DNA from: CAYMPW01 sp964558505
Lineage (GTDB): Archaea; Thermoplasmatota; Thermoplasmata; Methanomassiliicoccales; Methanomethylophilaceae
Length of the DNA stretch: 35,569 nt
Direction: 5' to 3'
NCBI GenBank assembly: GCA_964558505.1
Contig: CAZLEI010000013.1
Span: forward strand, 1-35,569
Shown one piece after another: positions 7,100 to 15,548 of this stretch (position 1 is the first letter of the stretch; each line of letters opens with the position of its first letter). A program made the position numbers and the translations under genes. The notes beneath the pieces were generated by a model, which saw only the letters and a program-made list of their open reading frames with translations, was not told the origin of the DNA and made no database searches.

Positions 7100-7957
7100 A
7101 TGATTATAGTGGGCGGATCATCCTCCAGAGATTTGGCAAAAGACCTGGCGGCCGTTATGGGCTGTGCATATGTCCAAGCGGCCTCGACGAGGTTCCCGGA
7201 CGGCGAGTGTTATACAAGGATCGACAGCGATTCGCTGAACGATGACGTCGTGATCGTGCAGAACACCTATCCCGACGAGAACATCATCGAGATGTTCCTT
7301 CTCCAGGACGCCGTCAGGAGGATGGGCGCCAAGACGATAACGCTGGTCATACCGTACTTCGGATACGCCAGGCAGGACAGGATATTCAAGCCCGGAGAGC
7401 CCGAATCCGCCAAAGTGCTCGCCAACCATCTGGGGATGGACTGCGACCGCGTGCTCACGATAGACATCCACAAGGAGACGGTGCTGAGTCACTTCGCCTG
7501 CCCGACCAAGGACCTGAAGGCCGCCGAGGCCATCGCCGATTACTTCAAAGACAAAGGGATCGACATAGTCCTGGCCCCCGACATAGGCGCGGCGGACCGT
7601 GCCAAGGACGTCGGCAGCAGGATGGGCGTCCCGTACGACCATCTGGAGAAGACCAGGCTGTCGGGCGTGGATGTGAGGATCGCACCGGCGAAGATGGACT
7701 GCACAGGGAAGAACGTCCTGATCGTGGACGACATCATCGCCACAGGGGGGACGATAATCGCCGCCACCGAGCAGCTGAAGGCCGCCGGCGCCAAGAGCGT
7801 CACGGTCGCATGCACCCACGGGGTGTTCGTCAACAACGCGATAGAGAGGCTCACAGGCAGCAATCTGGACGGCGTCCTATGCTGCAACACATTGGAGAAC
7901 GGCGTGTCCCACATATCCGTGGCCGGGACGATCGCCAAAGCGCTCAGGACCTGGTGA
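7100..7957 (+). CDS. prs: Ribose-phosphate pyrophosphokinase (PRPP synthase)
   Basis: A 285-residue enzyme making PRPP from ribose-5-phosphate and ATP, the entry metabolite for the purine genes found elsewhere in the window. It shows IIVGGSSSRDLAKDL at the start, the ATP-side motif YFGYARQDR, the metal-site segment VLTIDIHKE, and the PRPP loop VLIVDDIIATGGT near residue 210. It is slightly shorter than bacterial enzymes, as usual for archaeal class forms. Start ATG 7100 is chosen from the TATA spacing and because the beta strand begins at once. proS follows after five bases. Confidence 0.96.
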   Translation: MIIVGGSSSRDLAKDLAAVMGCAYVQAASTRFPDGECYTRIDSDSLNDDVVIVQNTYPDENIIEMFLLQDAVRRMGAKTITLVIPYFGYARQDRIFKPGEPESAKVLANHLGMDCDRVLTIDIHKETVLSHFACPTKDLKAAEAIADYFKDKGIDIVLAPDIGAADRAKDVGSRMGVPYDHLEKTRLSGVDVRIAPAKMDCTGKNVLIVDDIIATGGTIIAATEQLKAAGAKSVTVACTHGVFVNNAIERLTGSNLDGVLCCNTLENGVSHISVAGTIAKALRTW

Positions 7958-7962
7958 TCCAT

Positions 7963-9360
7963 ATGCAGAAAGAGGAGAATTTCAACGATTGGTACATAGA
8001 CATAATCGAGAAGGCCGCCCTGTCGGACAAAAGGTACCCCATAAAGGGCATGAACGTCTGGACGCCCTACGGTTGGAAGATCATGAGGCTGGTCGACACC
8101 TTCATCCGCAAGGAGCTGGACGACACGGACCATGACGAGGTCTGCTTCCCGCTGCTCATCCCGGAGACGGAGTTCAAGAAGGAGAAGGACCACATCAAGG
8201 GATTCGATTCAGAGGTATACTGGGTCACACACGCCGGGCTCAACGAGCTCGATGTCAGGCTGGTCGTCAGGCCTACGAGCGAGACCGCCATGTACCCGAT
8301 GTTCGCCCTGTGGATCAGGTCCCATCAGGACCTTCCGCTCAAGGTCTACCAGATCGTCAACACGTTCCGTTACGAGACGAAGCAGACGCGCGCATTCATG
8401 CGCGTCCGCGAGATCCATTTCTTCGAGTCGCACACCTGCCATGAGTCGGAGGAGGATGCACAGCTGCAGGTCGAGCAGGACTTCAAGATCCTGGAGAAGG
8501 TGGCCAGGAGGCTCTGCCTCCCCTACACCCTCTTGGTCCGCACGGAATGGGACAAATTCCCCGGAGCTTACTACACGGTCGGCATCGACACCGCCATGCC
8601 CAACGGCAGGACCCTGCAGATCGGTTCCATCCACCACTACAGGACGAACTTCTCCGTCCCCTACAACATAACGTACGAGGACGACGACGGGGAGCATAAG
8701 CATGTCCATCAGACCACCTACGGCATGAGCGAGCGCCTGCTGGGCGCCATGATCGGCGTCCACGGCGATGACAAAGGCCTCGTCGTGCCCCCGGATGTGG
8801 CCCCGATACAGGCAGTGATCATCCCCATCCTGTCCAAGAAGAATGCCGAGGAGGTCTCCGCCGCATGCTCCGATATCGCCGACATCCTCACCAAAGCCGG
8901 CCTCCGCGTGAAACTGGACGACAGGGACGACAGGCCCGGAAGCAAGTACTACGACTGGGAGATCAAAGGCGTCCCGCTGCGCCTGGAGGTAGGTGCCAGG
9001 GACCTGGAGAACTGCGTGGCCACCTTCGCCAGGAGGGACAACGGCGATAAGGGCACGATAGCCCTCTCGGACATAGCTGACGGCGTCAGGCTCGTCCTCG
9101 AGGACATCTCCGACTCCATGTTCAAGAAGGCATGGGAGGTCCAGAAGGCATCCGTGCAGGACGTGGATTCGCTGGACACCATCCCGGAGAAGATCCTCAG
9201 GCTCGGATGGTGCGGATGCGAGGAGTGCGGTCACGTCATCGAAGACAAGTTCGACCTCAAGCTCCTGGGCACCCCGTACATCCCCGAGGAGTACAGCGGC
9301 AAGTGCATCGTCTGCGGGAAGCCCGTGGACAGGCCTGCTTACGTTGCCCGCTCCATGTGA
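7963..9360 (+). CDS. proS: Prolyl-tRNA synthetase (archaeal/eukaryotic type)
   Basis: A 465-residue class II synthetase. Motif 2 is seen as RPTSETAMYPMF followed by NTFRYETKQTRAFMRVREIHFFE. Motif 3 is present as GMSERLLGAMIGVHGDDKG. The anticodon-binding domain begins about DVAPIQAVIIPI. The C-terminal zinc domain has WCGCEECG and GKCIVCGKPV cysteines and ends in the aromatic/Met tail typical of the archaeal type. No bacterial editing insertion is present. Start ATG 7963 gives MQKEENFNDWY, matching the family N-terminus; GTG 7954 overlapping prs is an alternative. It is co-transcribed with prs and ends before a strong terminator-like hairpin. Confidence 0.97.
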   Translation: MQKEENFNDWYIDIIEKAALSDKRYPIKGMNVWTPYGWKIMRLVDTFIRKELDDTDHDEVCFPLLIPETEFKKEKDHIKGFDSEVYWVTHAGLNELDVRLVVRPTSETAMYPMFALWIRSHQDLPLKVYQIVNTFRYETKQTRAFMRVREIHFFESHTCHESEEDAQLQVEQDFKILEKVARRLCLPYTLLVRTEWDKFPGAYYTVGIDTAMPNGRTLQIGSIHHYRTNFSVPYNITYEDDDGEHKHVHQTTYGMSERLLGAMIGVHGDDKGLVVPPDVAPIQAVIIPILSKKNAEEVSAACSDIADILTKAGLRVKLDDRDDRPGSKYYDWEIKGVPLRLEVGARDLENCVATFARRDNGDKGTIALSDIADGVRLVLEDISDSMFKKAWEVQKASVQDVDSLDTIPEKILRLGWCGCEECGHVIEDKFDLKLLGTPYIPEEYSGKCIVCGKPVDRPAYVARSM

Positions 9361-9375
9361 GCGCCGGAACATCAT

Positions 9376-9401
9376 CCCCCCCGCTTCGGCGGGGGGTTTT
9401 T
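9376..9401 (+). terminator. Hairpin plus T-tract after proS
   Basis: A C-rich arm, a TTCG tetraloop and a G-rich arm (8-9 bp GC stem) are followed by TTTTT. It lies 16 nt after the proS stop and probably ends the prs-proS transcript. Confidence 0.75.
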
Positions 9402-9426
9402 CTATCACGACCTTCATCGAGGGCAC

Positions 9427-10194
9427 ATGACATTCCAAGAGAACGAGACTGTGTACCTGGTGGATGCTGCCGGCAAGAGGCATTGGCTCAAGGTTTCGCA
9501 CTCGATGCTGAAGATCTCCTCCCTGGGGACATTCGACGGAAGCCGCCTGAAGGACCTGGACGACGGATCTAGGATATCCATCGTCGGCAGGGAGTACTCC
9601 GTGTTCCGTCCAGGGACCCTCGAGCTCATGGAATCCTTGGAGAGGGGAGCTCAGATCATCACACCCAAGGACGCTGCCACCATCCTGCTGAACTGCGATG
9701 TGCGCGGCGGCAAGACCGTCCTCGAGGTGGGCGCGGGCTCGGGAGGGCTCACCACCGCCCTGCTGTCGGCGGTCGCTCCCGGAGGCCGGGTCCACACCGT
9801 GGAGCTGAAGGAGGAGAATGCCCTGCGCGCGCTGAAGAATGTCAAGCGCACGGGGCTGGACAGTTTCTGGAGTTACACCATAGGCGATGCCAAGAACGCA
9901 GAGGTGGATGTGGAAGCCGACGTGCTCACCATGGACATGCCGGATCCGTGGCTCGCATTGGACAATCTGCTCCCCCATCTCAGGAACGGCGGGCGCCTCT
10001 GCTCGTACATCCCCAACATGAACCAGGCGGAGGAGATCGTCAAGGCCCTGCGCGACCGCGGATTCCAAGAGGTGTATGCGCTGGAGAACATGCAGCGCGG
10101 CCTGGAGGTCCACCCCGGCGGCGTCCGCCCATCGTTCGAGATGCTGGGTCACACGGGATACCTGGTGTTCGCCCGGAAAACCGCCACGCAATGA
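9427..10194 (+). CDS. trmI: tRNA (adenine-N1)-methyltransferase TrmI
   Basis: A 255-residue SAM-dependent methyltransferase of the TrmI/Gcd14 family, which methylates N1 of A57/A58 in the tRNA T-loop. A small N-terminal beta domain (residues 1-60) precedes RGAQIITPKDAATIL. The SAM motif is VLEVGAGSGGLTTALL (residues about 99-114), the acidic HTVELKEE follows, and the active-site-like motif is TMDMPDPW (about 167). C-terminal GLEVHPGGVRPSFEMLGHTGYL is diagnostic for the family. It stands alone between the proS hairpin and the purSLQ promoter. Confidence 0.94.
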   Translation: MTFQENETVYLVDAAGKRHWLKVSHSMLKISSLGTFDGSRLKDLDDGSRISIVGREYSVFRPGTLELMESLERGAQIITPKDAATILLNCDVRGGKTVLEVGAGSGGLTTALLSAVAPGGRVHTVELKEENALRALKNVKRTGLDSFWSYTIGDAKNAEVDVEADVLTMDMPDPWLALDNLLPHLRNGGRLCSYIPNMNQAEEIVKALRDRGFQEVYALENMQRGLEVHPGGVRPSFEMLGHTGYLVFARKTATQ

Positions 10195-10197
10195 TAC

Positions 10198-10214
10198 GTT
10201 GCGTACGTCGCAAC
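10198..10214. promoter_or_regulatory. Inverted repeat at the purSLQ promoter
   Basis: GTTGCG-TACGT-CGCAAC is a perfect 6-bp inverted repeat with a 5-bp spacer. It lies directly upstream of, and touching, the BRE/TATA of purS. That position would suit a repressor or activator site. No regulator is identified. Confidence 0.45.
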
Positions 10215-10215
10215 C

Positions 10216-10224
10216 CTTTATTTA
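10216..10224 (+). promoter_or_regulatory. TATA box of purSLQ
   Basis: CTTTATTTA is centred 27 nt before ATG 10247, consistent with a leaderless purS mRNA. Confidence 0.65.
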
Positions 10225-10246
10225 CGGGCGAGCGATACTTCCTTCA

Positions 10247-10486
10247 ATGGTAGCAGTCGAGATAAGGATAGAACTCAAGAACGGAGTTGCAGATCCGGAA
10301 GGTAAGAACACGATGAAAACGCTCGAGTCATTGGGCTTCAGCGGCGTGGAGAATGTGAAATCTGTCAAGGTGTTCGAGGTCGATCTCGACATGCCCGCGG
10401 ACCAGGCGAGGATCGCCGCCGACGACATGTGCAGGAAGCTCCTCTGCAACCCGGTCATCCAGAACTACACGATAACGGTGAGATGA
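10247..10486 (+). CDS. purS: FGAM synthase subunit PurS
   Basis: A 79-residue small subunit of formylglycinamidine ribonucleotide synthase. It has VEIRIELKNGVADPEGKNT, then LGFSGVENVKSVKVFEVDLD and the terminal CRKLLCNPVIQNYTI, all matching PurS. PurS dimers bridge PurL and PurQ, which follow directly. Start ATG 10247 is fixed by homology and the TATA box. The stop overlaps the purL start as ATGA. Confidence 0.95.
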   Translation: MVAVEIRIELKNGVADPEGKNTMKTLESLGFSGVENVKSVKVFEVDLDMPADQARIAADDMCRKLLCNPVIQNYTITVR

Positions 10487-12828
10487 GGATGTCCGCGGAC
10501 AGATTGATGGTTAAACGCGACGTTCCGTATCCGCTCTTCGACGTGGCGCTCTCGGAGGCCACGGATGATGAGCTGAAGGAGATCTCGTCGGAGATGGGGC
10601 TCAATCTGTCCCTGGATGAGATGAAGGTCGTCGCGAAGTACTTCGGCGGCGAGGGCAGGGACCCCACGGATGTGGAGCTCCAGTCACTCGGTCAGGCATG
10701 GAGCGAGCACTGCTGCTACAAGAGCTCCAAACCGATCCTCAGGGAGTTCGTGTTCTCCATAGACCGTTCCGACATCCTCTCGAGAGGGGATGCGGGCGTC
10801 ATGGTGTTCGACGACGACCACGGATACGCGCTCAGGATAGAGTCGCACAACCACCCTTCGGCCATCGAGCCCTATGGCGGGGCGGCCACCGGCATCGGCG
10901 GCATCCTCAGGGACGTGGTCTGCATGGGCGCGCAGCCCATCGGGCTCGCGGATCCCCTGTGCTTCGGGCCTTTGGATTACAAGGGGGAGCTTCCCCCGGG
11001 GATCAAGCACCCCCGCTATCTGGCGAACGGCGTGGTCAGCGGAATCAGGGATTACGGCAACAGGGTGGGCATACCCACGATAACCGGCGGATTCTTCTTC
11101 GATGAAAGGTACGCGGGCAACTGCCTCGTCAACGTGGCCTGCCTCGGTGTCGTCAAGAGGGATGATCTGGCGAAGAACTACGCCGGAGGTCCCGGGGAGG
11201 TCATGATCCTCCTGGGCGGACGCACCGGCCGCGACGGCATACACGGTGTCACTTTCGCTTCCGCGAATCTCACCTCTACATCCGATGAGGATTCCAGGGG
11301 AGCGGTCCAGCTCGGAGACCCCATAACAAAGGAGCCTCTGATGCACGCATGCTTCGAGGTGAACGCCCAGCACCTCATCACGGGGATGAAGGACCTCGGA
11401 GGCGGCGGGCTCAGCTGCGTGGTCGGAGAGATGGCCCTCGAGGCCGGATGCGGTGCCGATGTGAATCTGGAGAAAGTCCCCCTGAAGGAGGACGGTCTCG
11501 CCCCATGGGAGATATGGGTGTCCGAATCCCAGGAGCGCATGATGGTCACGGCCAAATCCGAGAACGTCGCCAAGATCCTGGAGATATTCGACATGTGGGA
11601 TGTGCTGGCCACTCCCATAGCGGTGACCACCGATGTTCCGCGCACCCGTCTCTTCTGGAACGGGGACCTCATATTCGACATGGACCTGGAGTTCCTGACC
11701 GGCGGCCCGGTCTACAACAGGCCGTACACACTGCCGTCGGTATCGAAGCTCGAGGACGAGATCTTCCCGGACCTGCCGTCCAACAACGATGTCATCCTCG
11801 CCATGCTGTCCGATCCCAACGTGGCGTCCAAGGAATGGGCGATCAGGCAGTACGACCACGATGTCCGCGCATCGACCGCGATCCATCCGATGGTCGGCAA
11901 GATGAACGAGACCGGCCCCGGGGACGCATCGGTCCTCCTGCCGGTCCCCGGGAGCTACAGGGGACTCGCCGCAGCCATCGGCTGCAATCCCTGGTTCACG
12001 GATGCCGACCCGTACAGGGGCGGCAAGGCGGCGATAGATGAGGCCTGCCGCAACGTGGTCGCTGTAGGCGCCAGGCCGAATGCCATGACCGACTGTCTCA
12101 ACTTCGGCAACCCCGAGAAGCCCGAGAGGCTCGGCGAGTTCAGGGAGGCCGTGAGGGGCATAGGCGAGTTGGCTTCGGCGCTCAGGATCCCGATACCGTC
12201 GGGCAATGTGAGCCTGTACAACGAGGCGCCGGGAGGGAAGTGCATCCTCCCCACGCCCATGATCCTCGGATGCGGCATCATCGACGACATAAGGAAAGCG
12301 GTGACAGCCGACATCAAAGGGGACGGCAATCTGCTGTTCATCGTCGGAGAGACCAAGAACGAGATGGGCGCGTCCCTGCTGTTCCGCATGTTCGGAGGCA
12401 GCGAGGGCGCGGTGCCCGACACCTCCGCCGGGATCCTGGCGGAGTCCTGCGACCGTCTCCTCGACACCATGGGCGTCATGCTCGTGAAGAGCTGCCATGA
12501 TTGTTCCGACGGCGGCCTGGCCATCGCGGTGGCCGAGATGTGCATCTCTGGCGGCATCGGCGCGGAGATCGATCTGGGCGCCATGGCGGACATCGGCAGC
12601 GTCGAGAGGAAGCTATACTCAGAGAGCAACACCCGCTGGATAGCCGAGGTGGAGCCGGAGAACGAGGAGAAGTTCACGACCATCATGGGCAAGCTCGCGG
12701 CCCCCATAGGGAAGACAGGCGGAGACTCCCTGAAGATCCCGGAGGCCGGAGTGGAGATCCCCGTCGCAGATCTGAGGAAAGCGTGGAATGATCCTATCTG
12801 GAATATCATGGGAGGCTGCTCGGAATGA
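10483..12828 (+). CDS. purL: FGAM synthase subunit PurL
   Basis: A 781-residue small-type PurL, the ATP-dependent catalytic subunit converting FGAR to FGAM with ammonia from PurQ. The family signature LGQAWSEHCCYKSSKPIL is near residue 70. It is followed by RIESHNHPSAIEPYGGAATG, a GGRTGRDGIHG glycine loop and, in the second half, GKAAIDEACRNVVAVGARP and KSCHDCSDGGLAIAVAEM. Length is slightly above the bacterial small type (about 740). Start ATG 10483 overlaps the purS stop; ATG 10489 is equally possible. The stop overlaps purQ by ATGA. Confidence 0.96.
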   Translation: MRMSADRLMVKRDVPYPLFDVALSEATDDELKEISSEMGLNLSLDEMKVVAKYFGGEGRDPTDVELQSLGQAWSEHCCYKSSKPILREFVFSIDRSDILSRGDAGVMVFDDDHGYALRIESHNHPSAIEPYGGAATGIGGILRDVVCMGAQPIGLADPLCFGPLDYKGELPPGIKHPRYLANGVVSGIRDYGNRVGIPTITGGFFFDERYAGNCLVNVACLGVVKRDDLAKNYAGGPGEVMILLGGRTGRDGIHGVTFASANLTSTSDEDSRGAVQLGDPITKEPLMHACFEVNAQHLITGMKDLGGGGLSCVVGEMALEAGCGADVNLEKVPLKEDGLAPWEIWVSESQERMMVTAKSENVAKILEIFDMWDVLATPIAVTTDVPRTRLFWNGDLIFDMDLEFLTGGPVYNRPYTLPSVSKLEDEIFPDLPSNNDVILAMLSDPNVASKEWAIRQYDHDVRASTAIHPMVGKMNETGPGDASVLLPVPGSYRGLAAAIGCNPWFTDADPYRGGKAAIDEACRNVVAVGARPNAMTDCLNFGNPEKPERLGEFREAVRGIGELASALRIPIPSGNVSLYNEAPGGKCILPTPMILGCGIIDDIRKAVTADIKGDGNLLFIVGETKNEMGASLLFRMFGGSEGAVPDTSAGILAESCDRLLDTMGVMLVKSCHDCSDGGLAIAVAEMCISGGIGAEIDLGAMADIGSVERKLYSESNTRWIAEVEPENEEKFTTIMGKLAAPIGKTGGDSLKIPEAGVEIPVADLRKAWNDPIWNIMGGCSE

Positions 12829-13655
12829 AGCCGGAAGATGTGAAGGTCTGCGTGCTCAGGATAGAGGGCACGAATTGCGAGGACGAGATGGCAGAGGCAT
12901 TCAGGATGGTCGGGGCCACCCCGGAGAAGGTCCACCTGAAACAGCTCAGCGACAGCGTCCCGGCCCATCTCAGGCGGAATCTGGAGGACTACGATGTCCT
13001 GGCACTCCCCGGGGGATTCTCATCCGGAGATTACGTCCGTGCGGGTGCGATATTCGCAGCCAGGATCAAGGCCGTCGCCGGACACGATGTCAAGGATTTC
13101 GTGGATTCGGAGAAGCCGGTCCTGGGCGTGTGCAACGGATTCCAGGTCCTGGTGGAGCTCGGGCTCCTGCCGGCCATAGAGCATGATATGTCATCCGTGC
13201 CGCAGGCTGCCCTGTACAACAACGATTCGGGCAGGTTCGAATGCAGGCCCACGTTGCTCAGGAACGAGAACAGGAGGAAATGCATATTCACCGCGGACAT
13301 CCCCAAGAAGAAAGTGCTGATGTTCCCCTCCGCCCACGGAGAGGGCAAGCTCATGAGCATGGACAGGGATTTCGTGTGGAGGCTGGAGGACAACGATCAG
13401 GTCGTGTTCAGGTACGTCTGTCCCGGAGAAGAGGAAGAGGAGGGTGCAAAGGCAGGATACCCCTGGAATCCGAACGGGTCTCCCTCGGACATCGCCGGGA
13501 TATGCAACAATGCGGGAAACGTCCTCGGTCTGATGCCCCACCCGGAACGTGCCATGACAAGGTTCACACACCCTGATTGGACGCGCGGGTACGAGACAGA
13601 GGACGGAGACGGCAAGATCGTCTTCCAGTCCGTGATTCATCAGCTCACCAAGTGA
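12825..13655 (+). CDS. purQ: FGAM synthase glutaminase subunit PurQ
   Basis: A 276-residue class I glutamine amidotransferase domain supplying ammonia to PurL. The nucleophile is in VLGVCNGFQVLVELGLL (C103), the oxyanion strand is LPGGFSSGDYVRAGAI, and the His-Glu pair is in MPHPERAM near the C-terminus. It is longer than bacillar PurQ (about 227), as in many archaea, with an extra EEEEEGAK loop before PWNPNGS. The gene starts inside the last codons of purL and ends the operon; a hairpin lies 20 nt downstream. Confidence 0.95.
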   Translation: MKPEDVKVCVLRIEGTNCEDEMAEAFRMVGATPEKVHLKQLSDSVPAHLRRNLEDYDVLALPGGFSSGDYVRAGAIFAARIKAVAGHDVKDFVDSEKPVLGVCNGFQVLVELGLLPAIEHDMSSVPQAALYNNDSGRFECRPTLLRNENRRKCIFTADIPKKKVLMFPSAHGEGKLMSMDRDFVWRLEDNDQVVFRYVCPGEEEEEGAKAGYPWNPNGSPSDIAGICNNAGNVLGLMPHPERAMTRFTHPDWTRGYETEDGDGKIVFQSVIHQLTK

Positions 13656-13674
13656 AGCTGCCCCAAACGATTTC

Positions 13675-13735
13675 GTTGAAAGCGGCCTCTTGCTTCGTTG
13701 AAGCACGAGAATAAGAGGCAAGAGGCCGTTTCAAC
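13675..13735. terminator. Long inverted repeat between convergent purQ and riboflavin kinase genes
   Basis: The arms at 13675-13693 and 13718-13735 are complementary over 18 bp with one bulged G (core CGGCCTCTTGC). They enclose a 24-nt loop. TTCGTTGAA occurs twice in the left half (13672 and 13694 regions). Its position between converging genes suggests a bidirectional terminator, although there is no clean T-tract. A small structured RNA is a less likely alternative. Confidence 0.5.
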
Positions 13736-13763
13736 GTAGGAACTCGATCGACATATTTTCAGG

Positions 13764-14420
13764 TCAGATGTCCACGCGGACATCCACGTGATCGCCGTCG
13801 CCTATGCTGAGAGTGCGTCTGAGGTGATACTGGCACACTATCTCCAAGGTGTCTATGTAGTGGGAGCGTTCAGGGATGACGATGGCGCATTCGATGTTCT
13901 TCACCTTCGCTTTGTAGGCGATGACGTTGCCGAAGCTCCTCCCCTCGCTGACGAATCCTTTGATCATGTGGCCCGGGGTGCCCCTCATGACCTCAAGTTT
14001 CCCCAGGTCCTCTTTGTTTACCTTGACGTTGAGCGTGCCCTCGAAGGGCGTGAAGCCAAGTACGGACATGAACTGGTCCATGTACGGTTTCTGGCAGATG
14101 TAGTATCCGCCCTCGCCCATGCCGGATGCGACGACACCGTGTATCGTCACGTGATCGGTGAGCTCGAAGATGCGCCGGTACTCGTTGTACTCTTTCTTAA
14201 GGGCATCTATCCCCTTGGGAGTGAGCTTTATGCGCTGTCTTCTGGCACCTAGGTCGCGGACGATGTACTTGTCATCGAGGAGCTCCAAGATTCTCTTGGA
14301 TGCGGATTGCTGACTCATCTCGAGGGTCTCGCCGAGCTCTCTGGATGATATCGCGATGTAGTCGTCCATTCCGCCAAGAAGCGCTATTTTCCTGAGTGCG
14401 AAGGCGTATTTCTCGTCCAT
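13764..14420 (-). CDS. ribK: CTP-dependent riboflavin kinase with N-terminal HTH
   Basis: A 218-residue protein. Residues about 1-85 are a winged helix-turn-helix (ISSRELGETLEMSQQSASKRILELLDDKYI, then RQRIKLTPKGIDALKKEY). Residues about 90-218 are the DUF120 riboflavin kinase domain, with GMGEGGYYI, F-x-P-F-x-G-T-L-N-V and the C-terminal HYIDTLEIVCQYHLRRTLSIGDGD. Archaeal RibK makes FMN from riboflavin using CTP. The HTH suggests that this version may also repress transcription in response to flavin, as proposed for such fusions; no target is shown. Start ATG 14420 is chosen because AGTTATATTATC lies 27 nt upstream, excluding the 31 upstream codons. Confidence 0.92.
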   Translation of the reverse strand: MDEKYAFALRKIALLGGMDDYIAISSRELGETLEMSQQSASKRILELLDDKYIVRDLGARRQRIKLTPKGIDALKKEYNEYRRIFELTDHVTIHGVVASGMGEGGYYICQKPYMDQFMSVLGFTPFEGTLNVKVNKEDLGKLEVMRGTPGHMIKGFVSEGRSFGNVIAYKAKVKNIECAIVIPERSHYIDTLEIVCQYHLRRTLSIGDGDHVDVRVDI

Positions 14421-14441
14421 CGGGACCGAATCGATGCGGAT

Positions 14442-14453
14442 GATAATATAACT
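14442..14453 (-). promoter_or_regulatory. TATA box of riboflavin kinase gene
   Basis: Minus-strand AGTTATATTATC, centred 27 nt before ATG 14420; it decides the start. Confidence 0.65.
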
Positions 14454-14494
14454 ATGCTTGTAGTAGATTCCAAAAACCTGGTTAAGGTGTTGAT

Positions 14495-14516
14495 GGGGTG
14501 CGGCGGACCGCACCCC
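14495..14516 (-). terminator. GC hairpin after the membrane-protein pair
   Basis: GGGGTGCGG and CCGCACCCC form a perfect 9-bp stem with a 4-nt loop, about 10 nt beyond the stop of the minus-strand gene ending at 14526. No T-tract follows, so termination is inferred only from position. Confidence 0.4.
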
Positions 14517-14525
14517 GGGATAACA

Positions 14526-14918
14526 TCAGGCCCTGTCCATCTCGACCCAGTGCTTGGACTGGGGGCAGGCGGCGCAGAGGACCATGACGATGCCGATGAG
14601 GACAAGGGCAGCGCCGATCCAGAGGTTCATCGCGCCGGCGACCGTGGTGACGATGGCAATCGCGATGCTGATGAACGGCATGGCGACCAGCATGTTCCAG
14701 TTCCAGGGTCCGCCGGACCTGAATCCTCCGGCTGTGCCGTAGAACGCCACTGCACAGAGCATGCAGAGGCCCATGTTGATCAAAGAGTTGGTGTCAGGCG
14801 TGAACGAGAGCACCATGCCGAAGATGGCGAGGGTGCCGCCTATGATGCCCAGGAGCATCCCCGTGTAGATCTTTTTAGGAGTCGAATCCATTTTCATACC
14901 TTCCTGATAATTGTTCAT
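14526..14918 (-). CDS. Small four-helix membrane protein, unknown function
   Basis: A 130-residue protein with four hydrophobic segments: GMLLGIIGGTLAIFGMVLSF, a second around LCMLCAVAFYGTAGG, a third MLVAMPFISIAIAIVTTVAGA, and LWIGAALVLIGIVMVLCAA. I do not recognise a family. A short hydrophilic tail after the last helix contains CPQSKHW. The start at ATG 14918 overlaps the stop of the upstream DUF998-like gene as ATGA, so the two membrane proteins are translationally coupled and may work together. The longer frame start at 14987 lies inside the upstream gene and is unlikely. Confidence 0.7.
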   Translation of the reverse strand: MNNYQEGMKMDSTPKKIYTGMLLGIIGGTLAIFGMVLSFTPDTNSLINMGLCMLCAVAFYGTAGGFRSGGPWNWNMLVAMPFISIAIAIVTTVAGAMNLWIGAALVLIGIVMVLCAACPQSKHWVEMDRA

Positions 14919-15484
14919 CCCAGCAGAATCTTCACGCTCTGGGTGGTCATCCATATGCATGTGAAGACAGCAGCGAGGGCTTCCCATGCGGCCATCGGGA
15001 GGACGAGGAAGCTGGATATGCAGACGATGAGTACGACGAGGCCTATGCCTCCTGCGAAGATCTTGCCCTCTTTCCAGTCGCCGGCCGCCATGGCGATCAT
15101 TGCGAACATCATGACGATCCCGAAGAATGTGGCGATGAAGACATGGAGGTTCCCGTTGCCGAAATCCTTGGTGAAGTACCCGATACCGATGAAGGCGATG
15201 CCTCCGATGATCAGAAGGAGACCGGATGTGACGTATCCCGGGTTCTTCCTGTCGAGGACGATGCCCAGGCCGAATATGGCCAAGAGCGCGCCGATGATCA
15301 TGCAGCCGTAATTGAAGTAGTATTTCGCATCAGTTGCTGAAACACCGAAGTCGGACAGGGTGTTCTGTCCCAGCACCCATGAGGTGTCAAGGGACATGGT
15401 TATCACCCACATCACGATGAACAACGCCGCCGCGACAACACCGGCAACGGCGAGCGAGGCAAAGCATTTTTTGCATTCAGTCAT
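14915..15484 (-). CDS. DUF998-like integral membrane protein
   Basis: A 189-residue protein with about six transmembrane segments, beginning with a signal-anchor-like helix (AGVVAAALFIVMWVI). The loop after it, GQNTLSDFGVS, followed by FNYGCMIIGALLAIFGLG, is the pattern of DUF998-type proteins common in archaea. Function unknown. A minus-strand TATA box at 15507-15517 lies 28 nt before ATG 15484, indicating a leaderless start. A second small membrane protein follows by ATGA overlap. Confidence 0.75.
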   Translation of the reverse strand: MTECKKCFASLAVAGVVAAALFIVMWVITMSLDTSWVLGQNTLSDFGVSATDAKYYFNYGCMIIGALLAIFGLGIVLDRKNPGYVTSGLLLIIGGIAFIGIGYFTKDFGNGNLHVFIATFFGIVMMFAMIAMAAGDWKEGKIFAGGIGLVVLIVCISSFLVLPMAAWEALAAVFTCIWMTTQSVKILLG

Positions 15485-15506
15485 GCGGGTGAACCCGCGT
15501 TGTATT

Positions 15507-15517
15507 AATTTATACTT
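15507..15517 (-). promoter_or_regulatory. TATA box of the membrane-protein pair
   Basis: Minus-strand AAGTATAAATT is 28 nt before ATG 15484. It sits in the divergent region shared with the GPN GTPase gene. Confidence 0.6.
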
Positions 15518-15548
15518 TCTCTCGGGTGCGGGCGCAAAGGTTACAAAA

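Noticed and set aside
8209..10191. A 660-codon open frame antisense to proS and trmI
   Set aside because: It covers two well-supported genes in the opposite direction. Its translation is His/Gly/Leu/Val-rich without domains, as expected for a GC-rich shadow frame.
13764..14513. Longer start for the riboflavin kinase at 14513
   Set aside because: The 31 extra codons cross the TATA box and show no similarity to the family; ATG 14420 fits better.
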